Shown: in pieces, positions 29,897 to 40,278 of the stretch
Numbering within the stretch: the first letter of the stretch is position 1
Layout: the number at the start of each line of letters is the position of its first letter
Assembly (NCBI RefSeq): GCF_020623625.1
Contig: NC_060200.1
Span: 2,376,001 to 2,440,000, forward strand
Reading direction: 5' to 3'
DNA length: 64,000 nt
Source of the DNA: Saccharomycodes ludwigii
Lineage: Eukaryota > Ascomycota > Saccharomycetes > Saccharomycodales > Saccharomycodaceae
Notes under the pieces: generated by a model
What the model was told of the DNA's origin: nothing
What the model saw: the letters and a program-made list of their open reading frames with translations, nothing else
Database searches by the model: none
Translations under genes and position numbers: made by a program

Positions 29897-32800
29897 CTAT
29901 TTCTTGATTTTTTTGGTTTTTCTTGAATATTCAAGATCTTCATTTACAATTCTACTCTTCAAATCATCAGTCATCGTTAGTTCAGTATCAAACTCTTTTT
30001 CTGTGTATTGCAACAAAACTTGGCATCTTCTGGCAATTTCAGAAGCAGTTCTACTTTGGAAGAAATAATCCATAAGAAATAAAGGTGATTCACTGATCTC
30101 TTTTTTTATCAGAGAAGATGCGTTTGGTGTATTTAAACCATGCTTGAAGGACATGATCAACAAAAATCTATCCTGGTCCAAAGAGTACATCCTCTTACTT
30201 GGAGCTGAGCTAGATGGATATGTAATCTTCATATCTTTTAGTGGATTTTTATATTGAGAAAGTTTTCTACGTAATGCTTCTTGTTGAAGTTGTGTCCGCT
30301 TGATTTTATCCTCTTCGGCTTCGATATTTTTAACAATTTTTTCAAAATTATCAATCCTATTAATATTATTCCAAAATGAATTTGAATATTCTCTAACTTC
30401 CTCTTCTGTCTTAGTTTGTTCCAATTCTTTGGCAATGGCCTTTATTGAACAACGACCGTGTCTTCCTGAGGCTGCTAAAAACTTTCTAAACTCTATTTTG
30501 TTCCAAGTAATAAACCCCATTGATTTTAACCGCTCTTTTTCAGCAAGTTCTTGAACGCTTAAAGGTTGAGCATTTTCAATAGCATTTTGTAAAATTTTTA
30601 ATTTGGCTTTCTCGTCTTGTTCTTGAAATTCGTTACAACTATAAGTTAGTTTCAAATCGTCTACAGTAGGAACACAATTGTTAATCTTACTAGTCCATAA
30701 TCTTTCCCTTTCTAATAATAATTTTAATTTCGGTGGCAATAATTGGTGGTTAGGTAAATTTGCTGGTCTAGGCATCTTATGTTGACTTGGCGGCTTTGGT
30801 GTAGATGCATTATTTTTCGGATTCAAAACATCTCTATAATATTCATCAATAGAATAATTGGTGTTACGTTCACGTCTACTGCTAACACCGTTTTCATTGA
30901 AAAGAGTCAATGGATCGATAATATTTGTATCTGCAGCTTTTTTCTGAAAACTTTTCCCATTCCATTCATAGGAATCGTCCACTTGGTGTGAAAATTTCTG
31001 TAAATCATCCAACCCTAGATTAGAATATTTTTCATTCAAAGCTCTGGTTTTCTTTTCAGATTCAGCTAACAGTTCATCCAAAGAAAACTGTTCCCCATCT
31101 TCATCATCAACATCAGCACTTTCACCTGTAGTAGCATTGTTGAAAACATCTCTGGCACCAAATTGAATCATGGATAATAAATCATCTTTATTTTCACCAG
31201 AAGTTTTCCTTTTTTCAAAAGTGGTTCTACCTTGCTGGATAACTAACTGATCCAATCTCAATTTCTGAGTGGCCCTCTCCAAAATTTTTTCTTCGACACT
31301 GTTGCTGGTGACAAATCGAAAAACTTTAACTTGTTTCTTTTGTCCAATTCTGTGAGCTCTATCCATTGCTTGTAAATCGGCTTGTGGATTCCAATCTGAA
31401 TCATACAAGACAACAATATCAGCACTGGTTAAGTTGATACCTAGGCCACCTGCACGTGTTGTTAACAAAAATATAAATTTTTTAGAACCTGGTGCGTTAT
31501 ATTCATCGATTGCTTCAATTCTATCTTCATGTGCAGTGGAGCCATCAATTCTGCAATACTCGTAATTTTTGAAGTAACAATAATCTTCCAAAATATCTAA
31601 TAGTCTGCTCATTTGGCTGAAAATTAAAATTCTCGAACCTTCCTTTTGGAATTTCTCCAATAGTTTATCCAAAACCTTTAATTTTGCACAATTGTCTATC
31701 AAATGTTGATCAGTGGTAAATGGTGGGCCTGGTTCAGCACCGTCAAACAAATAAGGATGATTACAACATTTTCTTAGTTGCATCATAATGTTTAGTAATC
31801 TAGTTTTTGTTTCTTTTTTCCCAGAATTGCCATTGACTGCATCGATATCCCTTTCCAAAATACGTCTATACCAACTTTTTTGCATCCTAGACATGCCAAC
31901 GTACAAATTCAATTCCTTTTTGGGTAGTAATGACTTTTCAACATCACTTTTCACACGGCGTAATAGAAATGGACTCAAAATCGCATGAAGTTGTTTGACA
32001 ATTTTATCTTGATCAGCAGCAGTTTTTTCATTACCATCAACACTTTCATTAGCATTGCCACCAAACCACTCATCAAAGGCAGTAGAGTCTGCAAAGATGT
32101 CGGGTAATAAAAAATTTAATAATGCCCATAGTTCATGTAAGTTATTTTGTAATGGAGTACCGGTGATTAATAGCCTATTTTTAGAAGTGAATTCTCTAAT
32201 GACTTGGGACAGCATTGACTCTTCGTTCTTGATTCTATGGGCCTCGTCGATAACAATATATTCCCAATTAAACTTTCTAAATGTAGCTTTTTCCTTTATA
32301 ACAATTTCGTATGAAGAAATTACTACGTCGAATTTGCATGCCAATAACCTATCTTGAACCAAATTTTGCCTTTGCTCTTTGTCACCTTGTAAAATGAAAG
32401 CATCCACATCGGGAGTCCATTTATTAAATTCCCTTAACCAGTTATTCAAAGTGGATTTGGGAGCAATTATTAAAAATGGACCTGGTTTTTTTTCTAGATA
32501 TCTAATGTATCCTAAAAAGGAAATTGTTTGTAAAGTTTTACCTAAACCCATTTCATCAGCCAATATGCCACTTAAATTATGCCTATGTAGAGAAACTAAC
32601 CAGTTTAAACCTTGAATTTGGTAAGGCCTCAATTTCCCATTAATGTATAGTGGTGATTCTGTAAAAATAATTTCATCATCTACATCGTCTTCATAGTCTT
32701 GTTCCTTTGTTTCTTTTGTTTCTTCCTTTAACAATTCTTTGTCTTCATCATGTTCACTTAACCTAGATCTATGAGTGAATCCTTTGGTGCCCCCATTTTT

Positions 32801-33085
32801 TAGCTTATTTGACAACAAAGATGGATTTTCGTGAGATAAATTACTTAATACTTGTTTATATTGTTCGTCTCCTGAATCAACTTTTCTATCCAAGAACTGT
32901 TTAAACAGAGTACTAATTTCTAATAAATACTTGAATCTTTTAACAGTAGCTGCTACATTTACCTCCTTTTTCTTGTAAGACTTGCCGTTAAAATTGTTTA
33001 TTAAATATTTGGTTTTTCTGTATTCGAGAAGTTTAGCGGGCAATCCAACTTGGAAACTTTTTAAATTTAAAGTGTATTCATCCAT
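29897..33085 (-). CDS. ISW1: ISWI-type chromatin remodelling ATPase Isw1
   Basis: Isw1 slides and spaces nucleosomes over genes as the ATPase of the ISW1a and ISW1b complexes. The first ATG, at 33085, gives 1062 residues (the frame is open slightly further without an ATG). The SNF2 ATPase has DEMGLGKT near residue 175, DEAH near 279, LITGTPLQNN, and in the second lobe LIFSQMSRLLDILEDYC and DRAHRIGQ. The C-terminal half carries the ISWI HAND, SANT and SLIDE modules (LDDLQKF...YEWNGKSFQKK, then GFITWNKIEFRKFL and RFLLIMSFKHG). Compared with S. cerevisiae Isw1 (1129) the N terminus is about 50 residues shorter. It converges on GPX2 and diverges from RRT2, as in YBR244W-YBR245C-YBR246W. ISW1 rather than ISW2 is called from this context. 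Confidence 0.95.
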   Translation of the reverse strand: MDEYTLNLKSFQVGLPAKLLEYRKTKYLINNFNGKSYKKKEVNVAATVKRFKYLLEISTLFKQFLDRKVDSGDEQYKQVLSNLSHENPSLLSNKLKNGGTKGFTHRSRLSEHDEDKELLKEETKETKEQDYEDDVDDEIIFTESPLYINGKLRPYQIQGLNWLVSLHRHNLSGILADEMGLGKTLQTISFLGYIRYLEKKPGPFLIIAPKSTLNNWLREFNKWTPDVDAFILQGDKEQRQNLVQDRLLACKFDVVISSYEIVIKEKATFRKFNWEYIVIDEAHRIKNEESMLSQVIREFTSKNRLLITGTPLQNNLHELWALLNFLLPDIFADSTAFDEWFGGNANESVDGNEKTAADQDKIVKQLHAILSPFLLRRVKSDVEKSLLPKKELNLYVGMSRMQKSWYRRILERDIDAVNGNSGKKETKTRLLNIMMQLRKCCNHPYLFDGAEPGPPFTTDQHLIDNCAKLKVLDKLLEKFQKEGSRILIFSQMSRLLDILEDYCYFKNYEYCRIDGSTAHEDRIEAIDEYNAPGSKKFIFLLTTRAGGLGINLTSADIVVLYDSDWNPQADLQAMDRAHRIGQKKQVKVFRFVTSNSVEEKILERATQKLRLDQLVIQQGRTTFEKRKTSGENKDDLLSMIQFGARDVFNNATTGESADVDDEDGEQFSLDELLAESEKKTRALNEKYSNLGLDDLQKFSHQVDDSYEWNGKSFQKKAADTNIIDPLTLFNENGVSSRRERNTNYSIDEYYRDVLNPKNNASTPKPPSQHKMPRPANLPNHQLLPPKLKLLLERERLWTSKINNCVPTVDDLKLTYSCNEFQEQDEKAKLKILQNAIENAQPLSVQELAEKERLKSMGFITWNKIEFRKFLAASGRHGRCSIKAIAKELEQTKTEEEVREYSNSFWNNINRIDNFEKIVKNIEAEEDKIKRTQLQQEALRRKLSQYKNPLKDMKITYPSSSAPSKRMYSLDQDRFLLIMSFKHGLNTPNASSLIKKEISESPLFLMDYFFQSRTASEIARRCQVLLQYTEKEFDTELTMTDDLKSRIVNEDLEYSRKTKKIKK

Positions 33086-33265
33086 ATTAGAAAACAAATT
33101 ATCGAACTTTTTTTTTTTTTTTGTATTTTATGATGGATCGTTTTTATTTACTTTGATTAATTAATTTGGAAAGAGGCAAGTTGAGTACAGTGTAAAGTAT
33201 TATTTGTGAAAATATAACAATAAACAATTTTTTTTTTTCATTTTCTCGACAGCTGAACAAAATGA

Positions 33266-33298
<33 letters not shown>

Positions 33299-33490
33299 TG
33301 CCAATTTTATTCGTTGCTTTTGCTTTATTGAGAAAAAAAAAAAAAATGTATATTTTCTAAACATGCAATTTGAAAATATTTTATCTATTTATGAAATTAA
33401 AAGGTTATCAAAGATCAGCATCTAATATATTTAAAGTTTCCATTAAACAAACTGATTTAAATACGTTAAGGTTAAATAAATTGATATATA
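33086..33490. other. ISW1-RRT2 divergent promoter region
   Basis: 405 bases with a T run at about 33109 and two A runs (about 33271-33297 and 33332). No gene and no strong factor site seen. Confidence 0.6.
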
Positions 33491-34609
33491 ATGCAGGAAA
33501 TATCTGATTTAAGGGAAGAAACAATTGTTGAATACCAGGCAAAAACAGAGAAACCACCCTGTTGCTTACAAATATTGTGCAATAATAAATATATTTTGGT
33601 AGGTACTTATGATTTAAATAAGAACACTGGGTTCAGGAACGGTTCGATAGATATATATGAATATCCTGGTTTAACACTGTTGCACAAAATACCAACGTAC
33701 GGTGCTATACTAGATTTGAAAATATCTTCACATGGTGACAGGTCAATAATGATAACTGCACATTCTACAGGAAATTTAATGGTTTGGAAAATTAACTATG
33801 ACATCAGTTCATTTAATGTTACTGAAATGTTAACGCTACAGGCAAATTATCAAGTTTTCCATTCGGATACTTTAATAACTTCTTGCCATTTCTCACCATT
33901 GGAACCGCAATTGGTCTTATGTACTGCTACCAATGGCAAAACAAAATTACTTAGAATTGATAAAACTCCATGTGAATCTACCACAAGAATAGTTCAAGAC
34001 GAAAAAATTACCAGTATTAATGCGCTTTCCTGCGACACATTAGAATCGCAACATTCATTAGAATGCTGGATAGGCGAATTTGGTAAAATTTCACCTTTAA
34101 CTAACGTAGTTTTTACCGGTGGGGATGATTCAAAACTAATAGCCCATGATTTAAGAATGAAAAACGAGATATGGAGTAACGAAGGTAGGATTCATCAGGC
34201 AGGTGTGGTAAGTATCAAAGCTAGTAGCGAAACTTTCAGGGTTAGTGCTCCAACATCTTTGATTACAGGCTCTTATGACGATCACATAAGAGGGTTTGAT
34301 CTACGAATGTTGGGAAAAGATCAAATTTATCCAGGAAAAATGCCAGTTCTAAACATGTTTGAAAAAGGATTACATGGTGGTGTTTGGAGATTATGTGAGT
34401 CACCAAAAGATATGAATCGATTGCTTGTTTGTTGTATGTATAATGGTGCCAAAATTGTAGAAGTGGAGAGTGATAAAAAAACTTTTGAAGAAATGCAGTA
34501 TGTTAAAAAGGGTCATGATTCAATGTGTTACGGTGGTGATTGGTCTTCAGAATTTATAGCAACATGCAGTTTTTACGACAATTCATTGCAAGTTTGGCAC
34601 ACACTATGA
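33491..34609 (+). CDS. RRT2: Diphthine methylesterase, WD40 protein Rrt2/Dph7
   Basis: Rrt2/Dph7 (YBR246W) removes a methyl ester from the over-methylated diphthine intermediate on translation elongation factor 2, allowing the last amidation step of diphthamide synthesis. It also has reported roles in endosomal recycling. The 372-residue product is a WD40 propeller: MITAHSTGNLMVWKI, TSCHFSPLEPQLVLC, VVFTGGDDSKLIAHDLRM, SLITGSYDDHIRGFDLRM and the terminal FIATCSFYDNSLQVW are the clearest repeats. The block HGGVWRL between blades is characteristic of the Dph7 family. It follows ISW1 exactly as in S. cerevisiae chromosome II. Confidence 0.93.
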   Translation: MQEISDLREETIVEYQAKTEKPPCCLQILCNNKYILVGTYDLNKNTGFRNGSIDIYEYPGLTLLHKIPTYGAILDLKISSHGDRSIMITAHSTGNLMVWKINYDISSFNVTEMLTLQANYQVFHSDTLITSCHFSPLEPQLVLCTATNGKTKLLRIDKTPCESTTRIVQDEKITSINALSCDTLESQHSLECWIGEFGKISPLTNVVFTGGDDSKLIAHDLRMKNEIWSNEGRIHQAGVVSIKASSETFRVSAPTSLITGSYDDHIRGFDLRMLGKDQIYPGKMPVLNMFEKGLHGGVWRLCESPKDMNRLLVCCMYNGAKIVEVESDKKTFEEMQYVKKGHDSMCYGGDWSSEFIATCSFYDNSLQVWHTL

Positions 34610-34973
34610 GTATATGTGTGTATAATTTAGCATCAACAAATATTAAAGGGAAAAATTAAAATAAAAACATACATCTACATTAAAATTTTTTATCTTATTA
34701 ATAGCATCAATAAATTAAAAATCCTTTGAACGTTTCTTTTTTTTTTTTCTTTAATTTTTTTTTTTTTAATTTTTTTTTTTTTTTTTTTTTTTCTTTAATT
34801 TTTTCTTTTTGTTCATTTTTCTTGGTTATGAATTCAACGAAATCACAAATTTTTATTAGAGAAGACTAAAAAAAAAAGTAAATCTATCTTCCTTTAATTC
34901 GATAGTGTGAAATACTTTTATTGATAAGTGGAAAAAAGAAAATAAAAGAATCATACACAGATAACATACAGCT
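34610..34973. other. RRT2-LSG1 intergenic region
   Basis: 364 bases dominated by T runs (34738-34807) followed by the LSG1 leader. No gene seen. Confidence 0.6.
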
Positions 34974-36908
34974 ATGCCTCCAAAAAGACCAGAACCAAAG
35001 AAATGGAAAGCTCCCAAGGGTCCAAAACCTATTCAAAGGAGAAATAAAAACACGATTGGCTTAGGTAAAGCCCTCCAATATGCTCGTTCCAAAGAAAATT
35101 CCATTCAAGTTTTGCCTGATGGAGAAGTACAATTTACAACTGATAAGCATGAAGCTAACTGGGTTAAATTAAGAAGTGTTACGCAAGAATCAGCGTTAGA
35201 TGAATTTTTAAGTACTGCAGAACTAGCTGATAAGGACTTTGCTGCTGATAGACATTCTAACGTTCAGATAATCAGAATGGATAGCAGTGTGGATAATGCG
35301 TCTAGTCAAGGTTTCATGATGACCAATGAACAAAAAAATAAACTAGATGCCAAACAAAGGGAACATGCGAAAGAATTGATTGTTCCTCGGAGACCGGCTT
35401 GGTCCAAATCTATGACAAGATATGAGTTAGAAAAATTGGAAAAGGAAGCATTTTTGAATTGGAGAAGAAAATTGGCCATGCTACAAGAAAATAATGATGA
35501 TTTGCTATTGACCCCATTTGAGAGAAATATTGAAGTTTGGAGACAACTATGGAGGGTCGTTGAAAGATCCGATTTGATCATTCAAATTGTTGATGCCAGA
35601 GATCCATTGCTATTTAGATCTGTTGATTTAGAGAGGTACGTTAAGGAGGTAGATGAAAGAAAACAAAATTTACTATTGGTGAATAAAGCTGATTTATTGA
35701 CTCGTAAACAGAGGATTACGTGGGCCAAATATTTTATTTCTAAAGGGATATCCTTTAGATTTTTCAGTGCTGCCATTGCTAATGAACTTTTGGAAAAAAG
35801 AAACGAATTTGGGGATTCGTATGTCTTTGAAAAAGATTTTTACGAAGATTCTAAAGATACTGACGGGACAGAAGAAAATCTTGAAGCCTTACTTTCGGAA
35901 AAAATCAAAATTTTGAAAATTGAACAATTGGAAGAATTATTCATTGAAAGTGCTCCCAAAGAACCGTTACTTCCTCCATTGCCGGGACAAGAATCCTTGA
36001 TTCAAATTGGTCTAGTCGGTTATCCAAATGTAGGTAAATCTTCTACAATCAATGCCTTAGTAGGTGCAAAAAAAGTTTCAGTTTCTTCTACACCAGGGAA
36101 AACCAAGCATTTCCAAACCATTAGATTATCTGATAAGATCATGTTGTGTGATTGTCCGGGTTTAGTTTTCCCTAATTTCGCTTATGACAAGGGTGAATTG
36201 GTTTGCAATGGTGTTTTACCTATCGACCAATTACGGGAATATATGGGGCCTTGTACTTTAATTACCCAAAGAATACCGAAATACTATTTAGAGGCCCTTT
36301 ATGGTATACATATTCAAGTAAAATCTGCGGAAGAAGGTGGCAATGGTGAAACTCCAACTGCGCAGGAGTTATTAGTTGCCTACGCTAGAGCTCGTGGTTA
36401 TATGACTCAAGGATTTGGGTCTGCTGATGAGTCAAGAGCCAGTAGGTATATTTTAAAAGATTATGTTAATGGTAAACTATTATATATTAATCCACCGCCG
36501 CATTTAGAAGACGATACTCCTTTCACTAAAGAAGAATGTAAAGAATTTAACAAAGAATTGTACACCTTTAGTAATTTACCTATTAATAGGAAAGAACAAT
36601 TGTTAGAAGCTGCTAAACATAAGAATTTGAGTACCCTTGATTTGGCTCGTGACTTGAATAATTTAACTTTTTCTGCCCATATCGGTGCCGATGGTGATAA
36701 GGAGGCTAAAGCAATTACACACGGTGGTAAACAAGCAGCATTATACAATGCAGCTGATGATTTAGATAAAGAATTTTTCAAAATGAATAATCTTGAGGGT
36801 GTGATGTCTACTCCTTTCCATCTTCAAAAACTACAAGGGGGATCTTCCAAAAAACATAATAAGAAGAATAAGAAGGGTAAAAAAAAGGCTACTATGTATG
36901 ATTATTGA
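34974..36908 (+). CDS. LSG1: 60S export-adaptor release GTPase Lsg1
   Basis: Lsg1 is the cytoplasmic GTPase that releases the export adaptor Nmd3 from late 60S ribosomal subunits. The 644-residue product (640 in yeast) shows the circularly permuted G-motif order of the YlqF/YawG class: G4 NKAD at about 237-240 with G5 SAAIANE before G1 GYPNVGKSS at about 349-357, then G2 SSTPGKTKHFQT and G3 DCPGL near 393. The basic N terminus (PPKRPEPKKWKAPKG) and the C-terminal KKHNKKNKKGKKKATMYDY are typical. It is the YGL099W orthologue and lies after SEH1 once chromosome II genes are removed. The next + strand gene of this series, USE1, follows the CPS1 pair. Confidence 0.97.
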   Translation: MPPKRPEPKKWKAPKGPKPIQRRNKNTIGLGKALQYARSKENSIQVLPDGEVQFTTDKHEANWVKLRSVTQESALDEFLSTAELADKDFAADRHSNVQIIRMDSSVDNASSQGFMMTNEQKNKLDAKQREHAKELIVPRRPAWSKSMTRYELEKLEKEAFLNWRRKLAMLQENNDDLLLTPFERNIEVWRQLWRVVERSDLIIQIVDARDPLLFRSVDLERYVKEVDERKQNLLLVNKADLLTRKQRITWAKYFISKGISFRFFSAAIANELLEKRNEFGDSYVFEKDFYEDSKDTDGTEENLEALLSEKIKILKIEQLEELFIESAPKEPLLPPLPGQESLIQIGLVGYPNVGKSSTINALVGAKKVSVSSTPGKTKHFQTIRLSDKIMLCDCPGLVFPNFAYDKGELVCNGVLPIDQLREYMGPCTLITQRIPKYYLEALYGIHIQVKSAEEGGNGETPTAQELLVAYARARGYMTQGFGSADESRASRYILKDYVNGKLLYINPPPHLEDDTPFTKEECKEFNKELYTFSNLPINRKEQLLEAAKHKNLSTLDLARDLNNLTFSAHIGADGDKEAKAITHGGKQAALYNAADDLDKEFFKMNNLEGVMSTPFHLQKLQGGSSKKHNKKNKKGKKKATMYDY

Positions 36909-37724
36909 TGGAGTAATAAGGAAATAGATAAAGAGCATTAGGTATATATAATATTTTAGCACATTGTATATACATTTATTTTAGTTTTTTTGAGAATTGT
37001 TTAATAATTGATATTTGACAGAAAGAAAAGAGAGAAAAAAAAAAAAGAAAAGAAAAAAAGCCCTATTTGTAAAAGTTTGTCTTTTTTATTATCATTCTCT
37101 ACTTTTAATTTTTTTTTTTTAAAAAATTTTTTCCTCTTTTTTTATTTTTTTATAAGAAATTTATCATTTTTTTTAAACCATTTCATGTCACTAATTTAGA
37201 ATCTTTTCCTTAATTACAGATCCATTATTAAATTTTCTTAAAAGCTTTGTCAACTTTTTGTGTTATAGAGAAAAAATAAAAACTTCAAGGCTCTTAACAC
37301 ATTTCGACCTGCTCAATAAGTTTAGTGTTTCGATTATAAAAATTTTATTAGTTTGAATGCTCGTGGAAAAGAGTTAAATCTAATATTTCTGTTTTCGTAG
37401 TTATTATTATTAGCTTTGGAGGGTTTTCCTTTAGGGCATTGGTAGTATTTTACTGTGAGAACCTTAAGGATTTATTTGGTTTCTTTTCTGCTTTTCTTAC
37501 AAAAGAATTTTATAATCAAACATTACTTTTTTACCCCCACGCAATGAGAAGTAAGCTCAAGTAGCCTAGAATAATGTAATCTGCCCCTTTCGCTAACAGC
37601 AACTGATTTCCCATAGTTTGTAGTTTGATAGTAGGTGGGCATACAAGTTTGACTCAATATATATATATATATATTGATCATCCAATATTTTCCATGTATC
37701 TTGTTTTTAAAGTATTTTATATAA

Positions 37725-37756
<32 letters not shown>

Positions 37757-37843
37757 CATCAAATATTATCATTTAGAAAGAGGGGGAAAAAAATTTTTTT
37801 TTCTTCTTTTTTGTTTTTGATCAAAAGGAAAGAGTCATACACC
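36909..37843. other. Long convergent gap between LSG1 and CPS1, content unknown
   Basis: 935 bases between two 3' ends, unusually long for a convergent pair in this window (others are 71-360 bases). The first and last parts are A/T tracts with TA microsatellites near 37658-37674 and 37730-37755. The middle (about 37200-37650) is more complex sequence with no ORF of note, no tRNA signals and no clear LTR ends. A non-coding RNA or a decayed insertion is possible. Confidence 0.5.
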
Positions 37844-39556
37844 TCAAGTATATTTATCGATATTACCAATAATTTGGTAGACAAACGCCAAACAAGAAAT
37901 GATAGACTTGCCAGTTGTTTTTTCGTCAACTGTGTGAGCATTAGAACCATTTACATGTAAAGAGCCAGAAAATCTGTAAATACGTTTGGTTAAATCCCAA
38001 AAGTACTTAGTATCAGTGTTACCCGTTGTTAAGGATGGTGCAACGTAGACTTCAGTGTTGTTACCAAAAAATGAACTGCTATAAGTGTTAACAATTGTAC
38101 CAGCTATAATCTCCCACATTTCGTCGCCGGCAGTGGGCGAAATTGGAGCCGGCTCCAGTTCACCCCTGACAACAACAACAAATTCACCGTTTTTACCGCT
38201 CTTGAGCTCGCTGGCATTACTTGATCTTTCTAGTTTAATACTTAGATCATATTTATCGGCTACCTCACTGACCAAGTCCAAAATATGATCTAAAGTCTCG
38301 TTGACACTCGAGTTGATATTAATTCTATTATTAACCAATACGGTAACTTGTTCAGGCAAAGCGTTAGCCTTAACACCACCTTTAATAATATCAATAGCTT
38401 GGGAAGTTCTGAAAAAGTATCTGTAACCCAAGTGATTGTTAACAGCGTTAGTTAGTTTGCCCAATCTACCAGATTTAAAACCTTTAGTAACATCACCAAA
38501 GAAAGATTTATCGTATAAAGCGCGGCATTGGACGGCTTCCAAGGCTGGATTATTAACAGCTATGGATGGGTCATACGGATTTTTTTCTAGCAAATAATTT
38601 AACTCACTAATGATGCCAATGGAAGTGTGGTCCGGAGGAATCGAGGAATGTCCACCCTTTGTGTTTAATGTAATAATAGCATCTAAATAGCCCTTTTCGG
38701 CAGTAACTGGGCTACCAATAAAACCATTATCGCCCAAATACCCAGTTTCGCCACCTTCATCGATCAAGCCGTATATGCTATCTGGGCCATATCTTTCCAA
38801 AATGAACTTGGCAATTGCACTTGCGCCATCAATACCGCCTCTTTCCTCATCGAAACCATACGATAACAAAATAGGCCTTTTACTGGGCTCCCAATTAGCA
38901 GCAATCAATAATTCCAAAGCTTCCAAATGAGAAATCAACAATTTTTTAGTATCTGTAGATCCTCTGCCATATAAAGTGTCGGTTTTCTTGTCGTAATGAC
39001 CGGAAAATGGAGGGTACGTCCATCTGGACACAGTGCTTGGATCAAATGGGACAACGTCTTGGTGTGCCATCAATAAAAATGGCTTAGAGTCCTTTGGGAT
39101 ATGTTTTGGATGCCAAGTCAACAATAATCCGGCACCGTTAATTTTTTCTACAATAAATTTAGAATAGACCAGCGGGAAAGTCGACTCCAAATAAGTGTGA
39201 AGTAAACTAAAATTTTTATAGTTTGGATCGTCTTTCAATGGAATGGATAAGTCTGGTGGTGGTGTTTCGTCATATATTTGGGTGGGAATTCTAATGGCAC
39301 CTGCTAGTTTTTCGATAACAGACAATTGGTAATCTTTATTTTCGAAAATTAAATCTAAAGAACCTTTATAAGCTGGTTTCAATGGTCCATAACTCTTGCA
39401 ATCTTGACATTCTGGGATTTCTGATGATTTAGTAAAAAAAACAAAAAACAATATCAACAAAGCAGCAATTGTAGCCAAGCCAATACTGATCTGTTTTTTT
39501 TTGGCCTTTAGCTTATCTAAAGCGTCTTGAGCATTTATTGGGATATATCGAGACAT
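37844..39556 (-). CDS. CPS1: Vacuolar carboxypeptidase S-like M20 metallopeptidase, copy 1
   Basis: Carboxypeptidase S is a zinc exopeptidase that recycles peptide nitrogen in the vacuole lumen after delivery through the multivesicular-body pathway. This 570-residue product (576 in yeast Cps1) is a type II membrane protein: a 23-residue cytosolic tail with several lysines (possible ubiquitin sites), one membrane anchor at about 24-42 and a luminal M20 domain. Metal and catalytic motifs: MAHQDVVPFD, YGRGSTDTK, GFDEERGGIDGA, DEGGE and, near the end, NAHTVDEKTTG. Glycosylation sequons are present. It lies head-to-tail with a second copy. S. cerevisiae CPS1 is on chromosome X, so the pair is an addition relative to the II/VII alignment. 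Confidence 0.93.
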   Translation of the reverse strand: MSRYIPINAQDALDKLKAKKKQISIGLATIAALLILFFVFFTKSSEIPECQDCKSYGPLKPAYKGSLDLIFENKDYQLSVIEKLAGAIRIPTQIYDETPPPDLSIPLKDDPNYKNFSLLHTYLESTFPLVYSKFIVEKINGAGLLLTWHPKHIPKDSKPFLLMAHQDVVPFDPSTVSRWTYPPFSGHYDKKTDTLYGRGSTDTKKLLISHLEALELLIAANWEPSKRPILLSYGFDEERGGIDGASAIAKFILERYGPDSIYGLIDEGGETGYLGDNGFIGSPVTAEKGYLDAIITLNTKGGHSSIPPDHTSIGIISELNYLLEKNPYDPSIAVNNPALEAVQCRALYDKSFFGDVTKGFKSGRLGKLTNAVNNHLGYRYFFRTSQAIDIIKGGVKANALPEQVTVLVNNRININSSVNETLDHILDLVSEVADKYDLSIKLERSSNASELKSGKNGEFVVVVRGELEPAPISPTAGDEMWEIIAGTIVNTYSSSFFGNNTEVYVAPSLTTGNTDTKYFWDLTKRIYRFSGSLHVNGSNAHTVDEKTTGKSIISCLAFVYQIIGNIDKYT

Positions 39557-40278
39557 GGTGGTGATGGTGGCGTTGTTGTTGTTGTTGTTTTTGTTGTTAT
39601 AATCTTTTTTTTTTTCCCTGGATATAATATATATATATTATGTAAATATGAGCTAATATAAAGAGAAACAGGAATACAGTTGAAAAGCCCTAACAACTTG
39701 GTGTTGTATAATAAGTAAGGGAAACAAATTATAAATATAAAAGGGTGAATGAGTAAGAATAATATCTAGTATAAAATCTTTCCGTTTATATACTTTTTAT
39801 TTATTTTTTTTTCTTTCCTTTTTCGTCTCTTATTTTGTGATTGTATGGTAGTGTTAATACTTACATAGCAATATCAATAAATTGAAAATTAATTTTGGTT
39901 GTTTATTTTTTATTGTGTAAAGAATAAAATGAAATAGATAAATGCTTTATTTTAAGGGTGAGATAAGGCAGAAACCCACTGCCTGCTCCCTTATAAACAA
40001 TAATGAGCAATTTCAACCAAAAAGTTAAAAGAAAAAGTCAAAAAAAAAAAAAAAAAAAAAAAAGCCAAGTAGGGGAAGAGCGCACTCGTTTATAACACCG
40101 CTAATACAAAAAAAAAAAAAAAAAAAAGAAAAAAAAAATTAAAAAATAATCCATTTCTCGGTAATATCCCCTCATCTTTTTACCGAACTACGATTACAAA
40201 TATAACTTTGTCTTATTAAAGACCTTCCCCTCTACACATAGAAAGAAAAAAATATAGTATTTAGATAACTATGTAAGA
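39557..40278. other. Region between the two CPS1 copies
   Basis: 722 bases; promoter of copy 1 and 3' side of copy 2. It holds a GATAAG motif (39962-39967), the target of GATA nitrogen regulators that control CPS1 in yeast, an ARCCCTAA octamer (39686-39693), a GTT triplet array close to the ATG, and A runs near 40040 and 40109. No gene seen. Confidence 0.6.

Noticed and set aside
37658-37755. TA-repeat tracts as centromere or origin elements
   Set aside because: Plain TA microsatellites; no CDEI/CDEIII-like pair or origin consensus could be argued, and similar tracts occur across the window.
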